A DNA stretch of 64,000 bases, taken from Microbacterium sp. Root553 (lineage in GTDB: Bacteria; Actinomycetota; Actinomycetes; Actinomycetales; Microbacteriaceae). Numbering within the stretch: the stretch's first letter is position 1; each line of letters opens with the position of its first letter. The notes beneath the pieces are model-generated. The model searched no databases. It was given only the letters and a program-made list of their open reading frames with translations, and was not told the DNA's origin. This document shows positions 52,170 to 60,002 of this stretch, piece after piece. The stretch spans positions 1,140,713 to 1,204,712 of the forward strand of contig NZ_LMFY01000001.1 in the NCBI RefSeq assembly GCF_001426995.1. The letters run 5' to 3'. A program made the translations under genes and the position numbers.

Positions 52170-52619
52170 TCAGGCGTGCACGGGGTAGTGGCTGCTGATC
52201 GCGATGCGGTTCCAGCTGTTGATCACGACGACGAGCCAGGTCACGGCCGCGATCTGCTTATCGGTCAGCACGCCGTCGATCTCGACTCCGCGGTCGACGA
52301 GGCGTCCGGGGTCGCCGATCATCGTGACGTTCTCGGCGATCTGCAGGGCCGCCTGCTCCTCGGCGGAGAAATACTGCGACTCCCACCATCCCGCGAGCAC
52401 GGCGAGGCGGTCGGCCGTCTCCCCGGCCTTGACGGCGTCGGCGCAGTGCATCCTGAGGCAGAACGCGCAGCCGTTGAGCTGCGAGGCGCGAACCTTGACC
52501 AGCTCGACGAGCAGCGGCGAGAGCCCGGCATCCGCCCCCGCCTCTGCGGCCTTCGCGGCGAACTCGAGCATCGCCTGGTACGGGGCTGCGTAGATCTTGC
52601 CGATGTTCACGTGCGACAC
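52170..52619 (-). CDS. Carboxymuconolactone decarboxylase / AhpD-like protein
   Basis: 149 residues. AhpD-like helical fold with the redox motif C-x2-C-x3-H: LNGCAFCLRMHCADAVKAG (residues about 53-71), the active-site dithiol of alkylhydroperoxidase-type proteins. Start at GTG 52619 because AAGGAG lies five nt upstream. Likely reduces peroxides or recycles a partner thiol. Not adjacent to the ECF41 sigma gene although such proteins are frequent ECF41 targets. 99 nt from the divergent small membrane protein gene. Confidence 0.9.
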   Translation of the reverse strand: MSHVNIGKIYAAPYQAMLEFAAKAAEAGADAGLSPLLVELVKVRASQLNGCAFCLRMHCADAVKAGETADRLAVLAGWWESQYFSAEEQAALQIAENVTMIGDPGRLVDRGVEIDGVLTDKQIAAVTWLVVVINSWNRIAISSHYPVHA

Positions 52620-52718
52620 GTCGTCTCCTTCACTGGGGAGGCGCCCGATGCGCCTCACCGGTACTGACGACGCAGCATCCGGATCTGTGACGTCCGCCCT
52701 GCCGCCTAGGCTGGAACC

Positions 52719-52898
52719 ATGAACAAGAACTCGCTGTGGACCGTCATCGGAGTCGTCCTCGCCGTGGTGATCGCCTGGTGGATCGTCAGCGCGCTGTTCT
52801 CGATCCTGTGGTTCATCGCGAAGCTCGCGATCGTGCTCGTCGTCGCGGGCGTGGTGTTCCTCGTCCTGCGGGGACTCTTCAGCTCGAAGGCCGAGTGA
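52719..52898 (+). CDS. Small membrane protein, 59 residues
   Basis: A short complete gene: MNKNSLWTVIG, then two hydrophobic helices, VVLAVVIAWWIVSALFSIL and FIAKLAIVLVVAGVVFLVL, and a basic end RGLFSSKAE. TAGGCT at 52707-52712 lies six nt before the ATG, fitting the leaderless promoters seen nearby. Small two-helix proteins of this kind are common in Microbacteriaceae but uncharacterised. Confidence 0.75.
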   Translation: MNKNSLWTVIGVVLAVVIAWWIVSALFSILWFIAKLAIVLVVAGVVFLVLRGLFSSKAE

Positions 52899-52918
52899 CC
52901 GCTCGCACGACCAGTTGA

Positions 52919-54304
52919 TCAGGCGACCGGAGTCTTCACCCCCACCCGGTAGCGCGCGGCGCGATGCGTGTCCTGCACCCGGTCGCCCTTGCCCTGCAGC
53001 TTGTGACGCAGCGTGCCCGGCGTGTACTCGTTCGGGTAGACGCCGCGCTCGCGCAGCACCGGGATGACGTGCTCGATCACGTCCTGCCAGGTGCCGGGAG
53101 TGACCGCGTACGCGAGGTTGAAGCCGTCGATGTCGGTCTCCTCGACCCACGACTGCAGTTCGTCGGCGATCTCGACGCCCGAGCCCACGACGGTCGGGCC
53201 GAGGCCGCCGATCGCGTTGTGGCGGCCGAAGTCGCCGACGGTCCACTCGCGTCCGAGGTCGGCTTCCTCCTTGAGGTGCTGCAGCACCGATCGGATGGCG
53301 TTCGACTCGACGTTCCCCACCGGCTCGTCCTCGGCGTACTGCGACAGGTCGACGCCCATCCAGCCCGACATGAACGTCAGTGCGCCTTCGGGGCTCGCGT
53401 ACGAGAGGTACTCGGCGTGCTTCGCCGCGGCATCCGCGCTCGTCGCCCCGGTGATCACCGTGAGCAGCGTGTAGATCTTCGCGTCGTAGCGGTCGCGACC
53501 GGCATCCTCGAGCGCGTCGCGGATGCGCTTCACGGTGCCCGCGAGCACCTCCTTCGAGGGCGCGGCCACGAAGATCGCCTCGGCGTTCTCCGACGCGAAC
53601 TTCACCCCGCGGGGACTGGCACCGGCCTGGTAGATCACCGGGGTGCGCTGCGGCGACGGCTCGGAGATGTGGATGCCGGGCACGCTGAAGTGCTTTCCCT
53701 CGTGGCCGATCGGATGCACCTTCGCCGGGTCGGTGAAGATGCCGCGTTCGCGGTCCTCGACCACGGCGTCGTCTTCCCACGACCCTTCCCACAGCTTGTA
53801 GAGCACCTCGACGTACTCGTCGGCGTGGTCGTAGCGGTCGTCGTGGGCGAGCTGGTCGGTCTGGCCCATGTTGCGCGCGGCGCTGGGCAGGTACCCGGTG
53901 ACGACGTTCCAGCCGACGCGGCCGTTCGTCAGGTGATCGAGCGTGCTCAGGCGACGCGCGAACGGATAGGGATGCTCGAACGCGGTGCCCGCGGTGACGC
54001 CGAATCCGAGATGCTCGGTGACCGCAGCCATGGCGCTCACGAGCAGGATCGGATCGTTCACGGGCACCTGGGCGCCGTTGCGGATCGCCGCCTCGTTCGT
54101 GCCGCCGTAGACGTCGTAGGTGCCCAGGACGTCGGCGATGAAGATGCCGTCGAAGGTCGCGCTCTCGAGCAGCTTCGCCAGATCCGTCCAGTACGAGAGG
54201 GTGTTGTACTGGCGGGAGCGGTCGTCGGGATGCCGCCACAGGCCGGACGACTGGTGGGCGACGCAGTTCATGTCGAAGGCGTTGAAGCGGATCTGACGGG
54301 TCAT
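52919..54304 (-). CDS. NtaA/SnaA/DszA-type flavin-dependent monooxygenase
   Basis: 461 residues, the usual size of two-component FMNH2-dependent monooxygenases of the nitrilotriacetate/DszA group. Landmarks: IRFNAFDMNCVAHQSSGLWRHPDD at the start, FDGIFIADVLGTYDVYGG, the FARRLSTLDHLTNGRVGWNVVTGYL block (flavin phosphate site) near residues 115-140, and PVIYQAGASPRGVKFASENAEAIFV. Members cleave C-N or C-S bonds of chelators, dibenzothiophene sulfone or aryl compounds using reduced flavin from a separate reductase. No reductase gene is adjacent. Start at ATG 54304; a longer upstream open frame crosses the neighbouring gene antisense region and is ignored. Confidence 0.92.
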   Translation of the reverse strand: MTRQIRFNAFDMNCVAHQSSGLWRHPDDRSRQYNTLSYWTDLAKLLESATFDGIFIADVLGTYDVYGGTNEAAIRNGAQVPVNDPILLVSAMAAVTEHLGFGVTAGTAFEHPYPFARRLSTLDHLTNGRVGWNVVTGYLPSAARNMGQTDQLAHDDRYDHADEYVEVLYKLWEGSWEDDAVVEDRERGIFTDPAKVHPIGHEGKHFSVPGIHISEPSPQRTPVIYQAGASPRGVKFASENAEAIFVAAPSKEVLAGTVKRIRDALEDAGRDRYDAKIYTLLTVITGATSADAAAKHAEYLSYASPEGALTFMSGWMGVDLSQYAEDEPVGNVESNAIRSVLQHLKEEADLGREWTVGDFGRHNAIGGLGPTVVGSGVEIADELQSWVEETDIDGFNLAYAVTPGTWQDVIEHVIPVLRERGVYPNEYTPGTLRHKLQGKGDRVQDTHRAARYRVGVKTPVA

Positions 54305-54411
54305 GGCGTCTAGCAAACCCGCCGATCGGCCGCGCGGCCAGTCTCGCGACACGCGCCGACACATTCGCGGGGAGCCCCCCGGCGGATCCTTCGATGCGAA
54401 TCGGGGCCTGG

Positions 54412-55143
54412 TCAGTCCCGGTCGGGGTCGATCGTCTTCACCGTCGAGGTGATCGGTCGGGGGTCGGGCATGATCGTCTCGACCTGAGGTTTCGCGTTCG
54501 CCTGCGCGCGGCACCAGACGACGAAGCCGACCGCGGTGAAGACGCCGTAGAACACGTACATGAACCCGGTCGCGTAGAACCCCGAGCTGAACAGCAGCGG
54601 CACGCCGACCACGTCGACGGCGATCCAGATGAGCCAGAACTCCGTCCAGCCTTTGGCCATGCCGTATGTGGCGAGCAGGGATCCGACGAACGTCCAGGCG
54701 TCGGCCCAGACGGGCTCCCACGACCCGAGCGCGCGGAAGAGCGGGGTGAGGGCGATCGTGCCGATCACCATGACCAGCACGAGGCCGATCCGGGCGCTGT
54801 TCGGCGCCCACCTCGGCGTGACGCGACCGCCGTCCGATGCGGCCTGGCGCCAGCGCACCCATCCGTAGATCGCCACGATGATGAACATGACCTGGCGTCC
54901 TGCCTGACCGAGCAGGTGCGGGAGTTCGTGGTCGGGGTTGAGGATCGACCCGAGGAACACCGTGAGCAGCAGCAGGTTGCCGACGATGCCCACCGGCCAC
55001 GCCCAGATCTTGCGCTGCATGCCGCCAAGGGCGCTCGCGAGACCGAAGGCGTTGCCCACCACCTCGCGGATCAGCAGCACCTGGCCGCCGGGCAGCACCC
55101 ACTGCGAGTTGAACGCATCGGCGAGCCAGAGCAGGGCGTTCAC
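54412..55143 (-). CDS. pnuC: Nicotinamide mononucleotide/riboside transporter PnuC
   Basis: 243 residues with seven or eight hydrophobic helices. PnuC hallmarks: IWAWPVGIVGNLLLLTVFL, FIIVAIYGWVRWRQ (W-x-x-W/Y core of the substrate channel), and the late LATYGMAKGWTEFWLIWIAVDVVGVPL. Imports NAD precursors by facilitated diffusion. Starts with GTG, which overlaps the stop of the GNAT gene by 4 nt (GTGA), so the two are coupled. No riboswitch is evident upstream. Confidence 0.92.
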   Translation of the reverse strand: MNALLWLADAFNSQWVLPGGQVLLIREVVGNAFGLASALGGMQRKIWAWPVGIVGNLLLLTVFLGSILNPDHELPHLLGQAGRQVMFIIVAIYGWVRWRQAASDGGRVTPRWAPNSARIGLVLVMVIGTIALTPLFRALGSWEPVWADAWTFVGSLLATYGMAKGWTEFWLIWIAVDVVGVPLLFSSGFYATGFMYVFYGVFTAVGFVVWCRAQANAKPQVETIMPDPRPITSTVKTIDPDRD

Positions 55144-55667
55144 GTGAGCTGGTCCGGGAAGGGGCGCTCGTCGAGCACGAGCTGCAGCAGGGTGAGATCG
55201 AGCCAGCGGTCGAACTTGGCGCCGACCTGCGGCATCCGTCCGACCTGCAGGAAATCGAGGCGCTTGTGCATGACGATCGAGCCGGTATTGCCGCTCTCGA
55301 CCGCCGCGACCATCACGTGCACGCCGAGCCTGCGCGCACGATCGATCAGCTCGATCATCAGCGCCTTGCCGATGCCCCGCCCGCGCTCGCCGTCGCGCAC
55401 ATAGACGGAGTGCTCGACCGTGTGCCGGAAGCCGTGGTGCGGACGGAAGTCGCCGAACGTCGCGTACCCCAGCACTCCGGTGTCGTCGACCGCGACGAGC
55501 ACCGGATATCCCCGCGCGGTGCGCTCGGCCATCCACGCCGTGCGGTCGGCGAGGTCGACGGCGTCATCGTTCCAGATGGCCGTCGTGCGCAGCACCGCAT
55601 CGTTGTAGATGGCCAGGATCGCCTCGAGGTCGGCGGTCTCGGCATCCCGGATCTGGTGGTCGCTCAT
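55140..55667 (-). CDS. GNAT family N-acetyltransferase (phosphinothricin acetyltransferase type)
   Basis: 175 residues. GNAT fold: IRDAETADLEAILAIYNDAVLRTTAIWND at the start (typical PAT subgroup), the beta4 strand VLGYATFGDFRPHHGFRHTVEHSVYV, and the acetyl-CoA loop RDGERGRGIGKALMIELI (R-x-x-G-x-G/A). Acceptor is unknown: amino acid analogues, methionine sulfone or similar are usual. AGGAG six nt before the ATG. Translationally coupled to pnuC. Confidence 0.9.
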   Translation of the reverse strand: MSDHQIRDAETADLEAILAIYNDAVLRTTAIWNDDAVDLADRTAWMAERTARGYPVLVAVDDTGVLGYATFGDFRPHHGFRHTVEHSVYVRDGERGRGIGKALMIELIDRARRLGVHVMVAAVESGNTGSIVMHKRLDFLQVGRMPQVGAKFDRWLDLTLLQLVLDERPFPDQLT

Positions 55668-55846
55668 CGGGTCTCCTGCATCTGCGCGGGGGTGCGCACG
55701 GGACGACGCTAGCAGGAGGCCGGTGGACAGGATCGGCGTGCACCGTCTGCAGGGCCGACGCACGCCTGCACGACCGAGGCTCGTCGACCATCCTGCATCC
55801 GTGCATCGATCCTGCAGACGTGCCGTCCGTGCACGAGCCCGGCGGG

Positions 55847-56755
55847 TCAGGGGGAGGGCCGCCAGTGGGTGAGCTTGGCGGGGTTGAGGACGATCCACAG
55901 CTGGGTGATCACGCCGTGTTCGACGTGGAGGTTCATGACCGAGTGCACGGCGCCCTCGTTGCGGAACACCAGTCCGATCCCGTCGCCGAACCGCTGTTCC
56001 TCCACCGTCAGACGTGGGCTCTTTGCTGCGATCCCGAGCAGGAAGCGGGCGACGTGGTCGGCTCCGCTCACGACGTTGCGCGCGGCGCTGACGACACCGC
56101 CGCCGTCGCTGCGGAGTTCGACATCGGGAGCGAGGAACCGCAGAAGCGCGCCGATCTCACCGGTTCGCGTGGCGTCCTGGAAGGCGCGGACGACGCGATC
56201 GTGCTCATCGCGAGGAACCGCGACCGCTCGGCTCTCGCGCACGTGGCGACGAGCGGATGCCGCCAGCTGCCGCACGGCTGCGGAGGATCTGCCGACCGCC
56301 GCGGCGATCTCGTCGAACGGCACGGCGAAGACGTCGTGCATCACGAACGCCACGCGTTCGGCGGGTGTCATCGCCTCGAGCACCACGAGCAGTGCGGTCG
56401 AGACGTCGTCGTCGAGGGTGATGCGGTCGAGGGGATCCGCGGGCGAGGCCGTGCGCGCTCCGATCGCCCCGGCGAACACATCGGCCGGAACGGGCTCGGG
56501 CAGCCACGGCCCGACGTACTGCTCGCGTCGACGACGTGCGGACCCGAGGAGGTCGAGCGCGACGCGGCCGGCGACGGTCGTCAGCCAGCCCGCCGGGTTC
56601 GCGATGCCCTCGCGCTCGACATCGGTGAGCCGGTACCAGCGCAGGTACGTCTCCTGCACGATGTCCTCGGCATCCGCCAGTGTGCCTGTCATCCGGTATC
56701 CGAGGGCGAGCAGACGGCGGCGTTCACGGAAGACGTCGTCGAGGTCGTCGTCCAT
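55847..56755 (-). CDS. ECF41 family RNA polymerase sigma factor with SnoaL-like C-terminal domain
   Basis: 302 residues. Sigma2 (RRLLALGYRMTGTLADAEDIVQETYLRWYR, residues 14-42) and sigma4 (LEAMTPAERVAFVMHDVFAVPFDEIAAAVGRSSAAVRQLAASAR), then a SnoaL-like domain of about 110 residues with the two ECF41-specific motifs DGGG (residues 217-220) and NPxKL (NPAKL, 291-295). In ECF41 factors this C-terminal domain modulates activity in place of an anti-sigma factor. The divergent gene at 56996 is of the epimerase/oxidoreductase kind, matching the conserved 'COE' (carboxymuconolactone decarboxylase, oxidoreductase, epimerase) partners of this group. A matching bidirectional promoter is present between them. 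Confidence 0.92.
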   Translation of the reverse strand: MDDDLDDVFRERRRLLALGYRMTGTLADAEDIVQETYLRWYRLTDVEREGIANPAGWLTTVAGRVALDLLGSARRRREQYVGPWLPEPVPADVFAGAIGARTASPADPLDRITLDDDVSTALLVVLEAMTPAERVAFVMHDVFAVPFDEIAAAVGRSSAAVRQLAASARRHVRESRAVAVPRDEHDRVVRAFQDATRTGEIGALLRFLAPDVELRSDGGGVVSAARNVVSGADHVARFLLGIAAKSPRLTVEEQRFGDGIGLVFRNEGAVHSVMNLHVEHGVITQLWIVLNPAKLTHWRPSP

Positions 56756-56870
56756 GGGTGTCTCCTCCGGTGTGGCATCCGCCGTGTTCTCGTCCTGGGT
56801 CGCGCTCGTGGGTCGTGTTCGCGGGTGTTCTTTTCGCGTGCTTCCTGTCGCGCGTGCTTTCGCAGGATAT

Positions 56871-56924
56871 GACGACGTGGCGTGCGCACGTGTGAGGCCT
56901 CACATTCTCGACGGCCGTCTCGTC
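56871..56924. promoter_or_regulatory. Mirror-image divergent ECF41-type promoters
   Basis: The perfect palindrome TGTGAGGCCTCACA (56891-56904) presents CCTCACA on both strands, 5 of 7 matches to the ECF41 -35 consensus TGTCACA. On the plus strand CCTCACA (56898-56904) is followed by exactly 16 nt and CGTC (56921-56924), the ECF41 -10 core. On the minus strand the other CCTCACA is followed by exactly 16 nt and CGTC (plus-strand GACG, 56871-56874). Plus-strand output leads to the epimerase-like gene (start 56996), minus-strand output to the sigma gene (start 56755). The consensus is quoted from memory of the ECF41 literature. Confidence 0.65.
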
Positions 56925-56995
56925 ATCACAGCGGGAGGGTGCGCGGCGGGTGCACGCACCGCGCGCAGGCGTGTTCCCGGAGCGGAGAGGAGAGG

Positions 56996-57787
56996 ATGCC
57001 GATGAGAATCGCCGTCGCAGGAGGAACGGGTGTCGTGGGTCGGCATGCCGTCGCGCGGGCGCGGGCCGCGGGGCATGATGTCGTCGTGCTGTCGCGCGTG
57101 GGCGGTGTCGACGTGGGCGGTGTCGACGTGGGCGGTGTCGACGTGATCACGGGCGCCGGTCTCGTCGAGGCGCTGCAGGGCGCGGATGCCGTGATCGACG
57201 TCACGAACACGACCACGCTCTCGGCGGCGAAGGCCATCGCCTTCTTCGAGACGGCGACCCGCACCCTGCTCGCCGCGGAAGAGGCTGCGGGCGTCGGGCA
57301 TCACGTCGCGCTGTCGATCGTGGGGATCGATGGGATCGACTCCTCCTACTATGCGGGCAAGCTCGCGCAGGAGCGCGCGGTGGCGACGGGGCCGGTGCCG
57401 TTCACGATCGCGAGAGCGGCGCAGTTCCACGAGTTCGCCGGGCAGGTGCTCTCGGGGATGCGCGGGCCCGTGGCACTCCTGCCGACGCTGCTCATGCGGC
57501 CGGTGGCCGCCCGGGAGGTCGGTGCGCATCTGGTGCGGCTCGCGGAGGGTGCGGCGACCGGTCGGGCGAGCGACCTGGTCGGTCCGCGCGACGAGATCCT
57601 GCTCGACGTCGCCCGGCGGCAGCTCGCGTACGACGGTCGGCGCCGGCGCGTGGTGGGGGTGCGCCTGCCCGGCGCATACGGCGCGGGGCTCGCGTCGGGG
57701 GCGCTGCGCGGCGGCGCCGATGCCCGGCAGGGGCGCATCACGTTCGACGAGTGGCTGCGCAGTGAGGACCACGTGCGCGGCGGGTGA
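56996..57787 (+). CDS. NmrA-like NAD(P)-binding epimerase/oxidoreductase, ECF41 partner
   Basis: 263 residues. Rossmann start MRIAVAGGTGVVGRHAVARARAAGHDVVVLSR (G-x-x-G-x-x-G), ADAVIDVTNT, ALSIVGIDG and YYAGKLAQERAV (Tyr-x-x-x-Lys) as in atypical SDRs of the NmrA/SDR_a kind. Between the second strand and VITGAGL there is a threefold VGGVD repeat encoded by three exact 15-bp units (57098-57142), an insertion not expected in the family. GGAGAGGAG precedes two in-frame ATGs (56996, 57002). Probable target of the divergent ECF41 sigma factor. Confidence 0.85.
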   Translation: MPMRIAVAGGTGVVGRHAVARARAAGHDVVVLSRVGGVDVGGVDVGGVDVITGAGLVEALQGADAVIDVTNTTTLSAAKAIAFFETATRTLLAAEEAAGVGHHVALSIVGIDGIDSSYYAGKLAQERAVATGPVPFTIARAAQFHEFAGQVLSGMRGPVALLPTLLMRPVAAREVGAHLVRLAEGAATGRASDLVGPRDEILLDVARRQLAYDGRRRRVVGVRLPGAYGAGLASGALRGGADARQGRITFDEWLRSEDHVRGG

Positions 57788-57910
57788 GGCCGCAGTGCGC
57801 TGTGGTGGGACGCGTGTGCGCCCGGTGTGGAGGCGGTGTTGCACAGTGTGCGGAGGCCGCGATTGCGCGGCGAGTGAAGCCGCATCGCATGCCGGCATTC
57901 CGACCACAGC

Positions 57911-57928
57911 TTAGAACATATGTTCTAA
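57911..57928. promoter_or_regulatory. LexA (SOS) box overlapping the promoter of the DUF222-HNH gene
   Basis: Perfect 18-bp palindrome TTAGAACATATGTTCTAA containing the Gram-positive LexA core GAAC-N4-GTTC. It ends nine nt before the ATG and overlaps a likely -10 box TAAACT (57926-57931), which itself is six nt from the ATG (leaderless). LexA bound here would block RNA polymerase directly, so the gene should be DNA-damage inducible. Known for members of this protein family (13E12 family) in mycobacteria. Confidence 0.8.
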
Positions 57929-57937
57929 ACTGAGATC

Positions 57938-59287
57938 ATGACCACGACCCGTCTGACGCCGCTTCTCGAGGCCATCGAGCGCCTCGGCGATGCGTGGGCC
58001 GATGCGGAGAGGAGCGCCGATCTCTCGCGGGCCGAACTGCTCGACGCGCATCGTGCGGTCGGCGAGGTGCAACGCTGTCTCGACGGGATCCACGCAGAAC
58101 TCGCGGCGACGATCGCGCACGAATCGCGGCCGGAACTCGGCCCCGAGGGGTTGGCCAAGGAGCAGGGATTCCGTAACGCCGGAGCACTGATCGCGACCAC
58201 GACGGGCGGTTCGCCGGGAGACGCGAAGCGCCTCATCACGGTCGGTCAGGCCGCTGCACCGCGCAGCAACCTGCTGGGCGAGGTGCTGCCCGCGAAGTAC
58301 CCCGCGCTGGCGGCAGCGCTCGCCGCGGGTGAGATCTCCGTGGCCGCCGCCGCGGTCATCGTCGCACTGCTCGAACGGCTTCATCTCCGTGTGGGGTCGG
58401 CGCGGGTCGACGAGGCCGAGGGGCTGCTCGTCGCTCGCGCCGCGGGGATGACGCTCGACGACGTGCGCACGCTCGTCGCCCGCACCGAAGCCTGGCTCGA
58501 CCCCGACGGGGTGGCTCCCAAAGAACAGCAGTCGCGTGATCGTCGCTCTCTCACCATGTTCGAGCGCGACGGCTCCTTCCACCTGAACCTGCAGACCGAC
58601 ATCGCGTCGAGCGCGCCCATCAGGGCAGCGATCCAGGCCTACGTGTCCGCGACGTTCCAGGCGCGGATCACGGCACCCGAGCCCGGTGCGGCCGACGCCG
58701 ATCACCGCACCGTGGTGATGATCCAGGCCGACGCCGTCACCGCCCTGTGCGAGCATGCGATCGCCTGTGACAACGGCGGGATGCCGGCGACCGGCGCGAC
58801 AGTGGTGGTGCGTGTGAACCTCGACGACCTCACCTCGGGGCGGGGAGCCGCGACGATCGACGGCAGCGACCAGCCCGTGAGCATCAGCACCTGCCGACGG
58901 ATGGCAGCGGGTGGCGGGATCATCCCGGTGGTGCTCGGCTCTGCCGGAGAGATCCTCGACTGGGGCCGCGAGAAGCGACTGTTCACGCGGGCGCAACGTC
59001 TCGCCCTCGTCGAGAGAGACGGCGGATGCGCGATGTGCGGCCTCCCGCCCCAGATGACCAAAGCACACCACATCAGGTGGTGGCAGCGCGACACCGGTCC
59101 GACCGATCTGAACAACGGCGTACTGCTGTGCGAGTCGTGTCATCACCGCATCCACGACAACGGATGGGACATCAGCGTCGACGGTGTCGGCGTCGCCGCG
59201 CGGGTCTGGCTCATTCCTCCGCCGCACGTCGATCCGGCGCGGACTCCTCGCCTCGGAGGACGGGCTCGTTATGACATCGCCGCGTGA
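57938..59287 (+). CDS. DUF222 / HNH endonuclease domain protein (13E12 repeat family)
   Basis: 449 residues. N-terminal DUF222 helical domain (AELLDAHRAVGEVQRCLDGIHAELAATIAH ... LGPEGLAKEQGFRNAGALIATTTGGSPGDAKRLI), and a C-terminal HNH nuclease: RLALVERDGGCAMCGLPPQMTKAHHIRWWQRDTGPTDLNNGVLLCESCHHRIHDNGW (residues about 350-405), with both CxxC zinc knuckles and the His/Asn/His active-site triad. In Microbacteriaceae such genes occur in multiple copies per genome and their role is unknown; a palindromic LexA box implies SOS control. Some relatives may be domesticated homing-endonuclease-like elements. Confidence 0.92.
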   Translation: MTTTRLTPLLEAIERLGDAWADAERSADLSRAELLDAHRAVGEVQRCLDGIHAELAATIAHESRPELGPEGLAKEQGFRNAGALIATTTGGSPGDAKRLITVGQAAAPRSNLLGEVLPAKYPALAAALAAGEISVAAAAVIVALLERLHLRVGSARVDEAEGLLVARAAGMTLDDVRTLVARTEAWLDPDGVAPKEQQSRDRRSLTMFERDGSFHLNLQTDIASSAPIRAAIQAYVSATFQARITAPEPGAADADHRTVVMIQADAVTALCEHAIACDNGGMPATGATVVVRVNLDDLTSGRGAATIDGSDQPVSISTCRRMAAGGGIIPVVLGSAGEILDWGREKRLFTRAQRLALVERDGGCAMCGLPPQMTKAHHIRWWQRDTGPTDLNNGVLLCESCHHRIHDNGWDISVDGVGVAARVWLIPPPHVDPARTPRLGGRARYDIAA

Positions 59288-59410
59288 CGATACCCGTGAG
59301 CGCGGGCGGGCATTCGTCTGTCCCCCAATCGGCCTACAGACGAGGTGCCGACAACCCGCTACGTTTCCCACGAGGCGCACGGGCATCTCGATCGACGGAG
59401 AAGAGAAACT

Positions 59411-59926
59411 ATGACGACGCATGCGCAGTGCGGGGCCCTGTGGCTCGCGCCACGGGTGCGGATCGCGCTCACTCTGCCGATCGGGGGGCTGCTCATCACA
59501 GGATGCACGCCGTTGATGTCTCCTCCGTCGCCGACTCCATCGCCCGTTCCGGCGGAAGGGGCTGGGCCGTCCTCGGCCGCTCCTTCCGAGTCGATCCTCA
59601 CTCCCGAGTCATGGGAGCTCGTGCCAGGCGAGACCGTTCTTCAGGCTCGAAGCGGATCCGAGCCGAGCGGAATCGACATTCCTATGGACGGAGCGGGCAA
59701 GACGTACGTCATGTACGCGATGTGCTCCTCAACGGAGGGGCTTTCTGTCGAGGCGATCGGAGTGCGCAACGGCGAGGAGTACGTCGTCTCCGAATGGGAC
59801 GTCACCTGCGACGAGGTCCCCAGCAGGAGAACGAATTACACGGACGAGGCATCCGCGACGCATCTGCTCCGTCTCTCGACCGAGGGGACGGGGGCATGGG
59901 GATTCGTCCTCGCTGACGCCGCGTGA
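59411..59926 (+). CDS. Small secreted lipoprotein
   Basis: 171 residues. Hydrophobic signal region (RIALTLPIGGLLITGC, lipobox LITGC near Cys32) preceded by an unusually long N-terminus, then a Pro/Ser-rich linker (LMSPPSPTPSPVPAEGAGPSSAAPSES). The mature part is a small beta domain with two cysteines (YAMCSSTEG and WDVTCDEVP) that may form a disulfide. GGAGAAGAG seven nt before the ATG. No family recognised. GC content is a little lower than its neighbours. Confidence 0.7.
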   Translation: MTTHAQCGALWLAPRVRIALTLPIGGLLITGCTPLMSPPSPTPSPVPAEGAGPSSAAPSESILTPESWELVPGETVLQARSGSEPSGIDIPMDGAGKTYVMYAMCSSTEGLSVEAIGVRNGEEYVVSEWDVTCDEVPSRRTNYTDEASATHLLRLSTEGTGAWGFVLADAA

Positions 59927-60002
59927 GGAGGGCGCATCACGGCCTCCAGACGCGTAGACGGATCCGTTGACGGACGCGACGAGCGATGCGCCGAGGGACG
60001 CG

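Noticed and set aside
52170..54362. The AhpD-like gene as a member of the ECF41 regulon because such proteins are common ECF41 partners
   Set aside because: It is 3.5 kb from the sigma gene with unrelated genes between, and I see no CCTCACA/TGTCACA-N16-CGTC element at its start.
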